A stretch of DNA of 55,481 bases from Minwuiaceae bacterium (lineage in GTDB: Bacteria > Pseudomonadota > Alphaproteobacteria > Minwuiales > Minwuiaceae), in assembly GCA_028278525.1 (NCBI GenBank), contig JANQEE010000021.1, positions 1-55,481 on the forward strand. Reading direction: 5' to 3'. The position numbers were made by a program, and so were the translations under genes. The notes beneath the pieces were generated by a model that searched no databases, had not been told where the DNA came from, and worked only from the letters and a program-made list of their open reading frames with translations. Of the stretch, positions 54,955 through 55,481 are shown piece after piece (the stretch's first letter is position 1; each line of letters starts with the position of its first letter).

Positions 54955-55481
54955 TCAGGCCGCCCGGCGATACCGGTTGGCAGCGGCCTTGCGACGGGCC
55001 AGGGCCCGCTTCGCCGCATTGACGCGGGCCACGGTCATTTTGACCTTGGACCGGCTAGCGCTTTTCTTCTTGGCGGCCGTTTTGCGGACAACCCGCTTCT
55101 TGGCCGTGGTCTTGCGGACGACGCGCTTCTTAGCGGCAGTCCTGCGGACCGGACGACGCTTCGCCGTGGTCTTGCGAACAACCCGCTTCTTGGCGGCCGT
55201 CTTACGGACCGGGCGACGCTTCGCCGCGGTCTTACGGACGACGCGCTTCTTGGCGGCCGGCCGACGGACAACCCGCCTCTTGGCGGTGGTCCGCTTCGCA
55301 GCGGTCTTCCGAGCCGGGCGACGCTTGGCGGCCGTCTTACGGACGACGCGCTTCTTCGCAGCCGGGCGGCGGACAACCCGCTTCTTGGCGGTGGTCCGCT
55401 TCGCAGCGGTCTTCCGAGCCGGACGACGCTTCGCCGTGGTCTTACGGACGACGCGCTTCTTGGCAGCCGTCTTGCGGACCG
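54955..55481 (-). CDS. Histone H1-like Lys/Arg/Ala-rich repeat protein, 5' part missing
   Basis: An open minus-strand frame running off the window edge; the TGA is at 54955-54957 and at least 175 codons are present. The start codon is outside. It encodes a highly basic protein of a decapeptide repeat, consensus [TP]-[AT]-A-K-[KR]-R-[VP]-[VA]-R-[KR]. Twelve full units and two five-residue half units (TAAKR) occupy 55081-55470. Units alternate between KKRVVR and KRRPVR forms. The end AAKKKSASRSKVKMTVARVNAAKRALARR is non-repetitive. Such H1-like proteins coat DNA in a number of bacteria. No ATG-started frame shows it because the start is missing; an overlapping frame is a shadow. Confidence 0.85.
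   Translation of the reverse strand, partial: VRKTAAKKRVVRKTTAKRRPARKTAAKRTTAKKRVVRRPAAKKRVVRKTAAKRRPARKTAAKRTTAKRRVVRRPAAKKRVVRKTAAKRRPVRKTAAKKRVVRKTTAKRRPVRRTAAKKRVVRKTTAKKRVVRKTAAKKKSASRSKVKMTVARVNAAKRALARRKAAANRYRRAA
55081..55470 (-). repeat. Thirty-base tandem repeat array inside the histone-like gene
   Basis: Twelve 30-base units and two 15-base half units are laid head to tail, in frame, on the minus strand. Neighbouring units are strongly similar at the DNA level, so recent expansion and contraction by slippage is likely. Half units at 55291-55305 and 55396-55410 precede nearly identical blocks, which suggests a larger duplication (about 105 bases). Confidence 0.9.

Noticed and set aside
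55035..55376. 113-codon minus-strand frame rich in Arg, Ser and Pro near the right end
   Set aside because: It is another frame of the histone-like repeat gene. The Lys/Arg/Ala decapeptide frame ending at 54955 is the coherent one.

Overview
The window is a 55 kb piece of a GC-rich alphaproteobacterial chromosome. The gene content points to the Rhodospirillales or a close relative: a DUF4167 protein beside prfA-prmC, a ptsP-lysC-ubiG block, the mutT-argJ-ppiC-secA neighbourhood, aerobic cobaltochelatase genes cobS-cobT behind a J-domain gene and bolA, aroK-aroB next to xerD, and malyl-CoA lyase beside accA. Genus cannot be settled from sequence reading alone. There is no rRNA, tRNA, CRISPR array, insertion sequence or prophage. 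Nearly all of it is densely packed housekeeping DNA with short gaps.

Layout. 1-2000: an M23 murein peptidase and a shared terminator. 2011-8323: clpB, a MOSC protein, DUF4167, prmC and prfA. 8392-15873: ispG, a RodZ-like protein, ptsP and lysC on the minus strand, then ubiG diverging. 15886-19975: an unusual, partly AT-rich three-gene cassette (secreted SH3-like protein, CHASE2 membrane sensor without an output domain, M48 metalloprotease with SH3 and SHOCT domains). 20167-28614: DUF1178, two methyltransferases, a nitrilase-like amidase, glutaredoxin, ComF, an MFS transporter, mutT, argJ and a parvulin. 28919-32939: secA and an epoxide hydrolase. 32964-41648: accA, malyl-CoA lyase, xerD, a large unknown exported protein with a 46-residue membrane microprotein, aroK-aroB, a CNNM/CBS membrane protein and bolA. 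41918-45947: an XRE regulator, then the dnaJ-like, cobS and cobT genes. 46028-46140: a paired palindromic repeat. 46172-51392: accessory metabolism (Baeyer-Villiger-type monooxygenase, MmyB-type regulator, dienelactone hydrolase, phytase-like protein, intradiol dioxygenase). 51508-55481: rpmB, meaB, DUF3108, a trans-3-hydroxyproline dehydratase and the C-terminal part of a histone H1-like repeat protein that runs off the window.

How the genes fit together. prfA and prmC form the release factor and its methylase. ispG feeds isoprenoids and ubiG makes ubiquinone. aroK-aroB supply chorismate. lysC and argJ are amino-acid biosynthesis genes. Malyl-CoA lyase and MeaB together suggest C2 assimilation by the ethylmalonyl-CoA pathway, or at least B12-dependent methylmalonyl/ethylmalonyl-CoA mutase use, which would fit cobST-dependent B12 synthesis.

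Points most worth following up are the CHASE2 cassette (15886-19975), the apparent CUG (or AUU) start of prfA at 8323, the 46-residue microprotein gene at 37967-38107, a leaderless promoter for meaB, the hairpin plus T-run just before secA, and candidate operators upstream of the MmyB-type regulator and in the meaB/DUF3108 intergenic region. All functional calls come from reading motifs and recalled family features. No database search was run.
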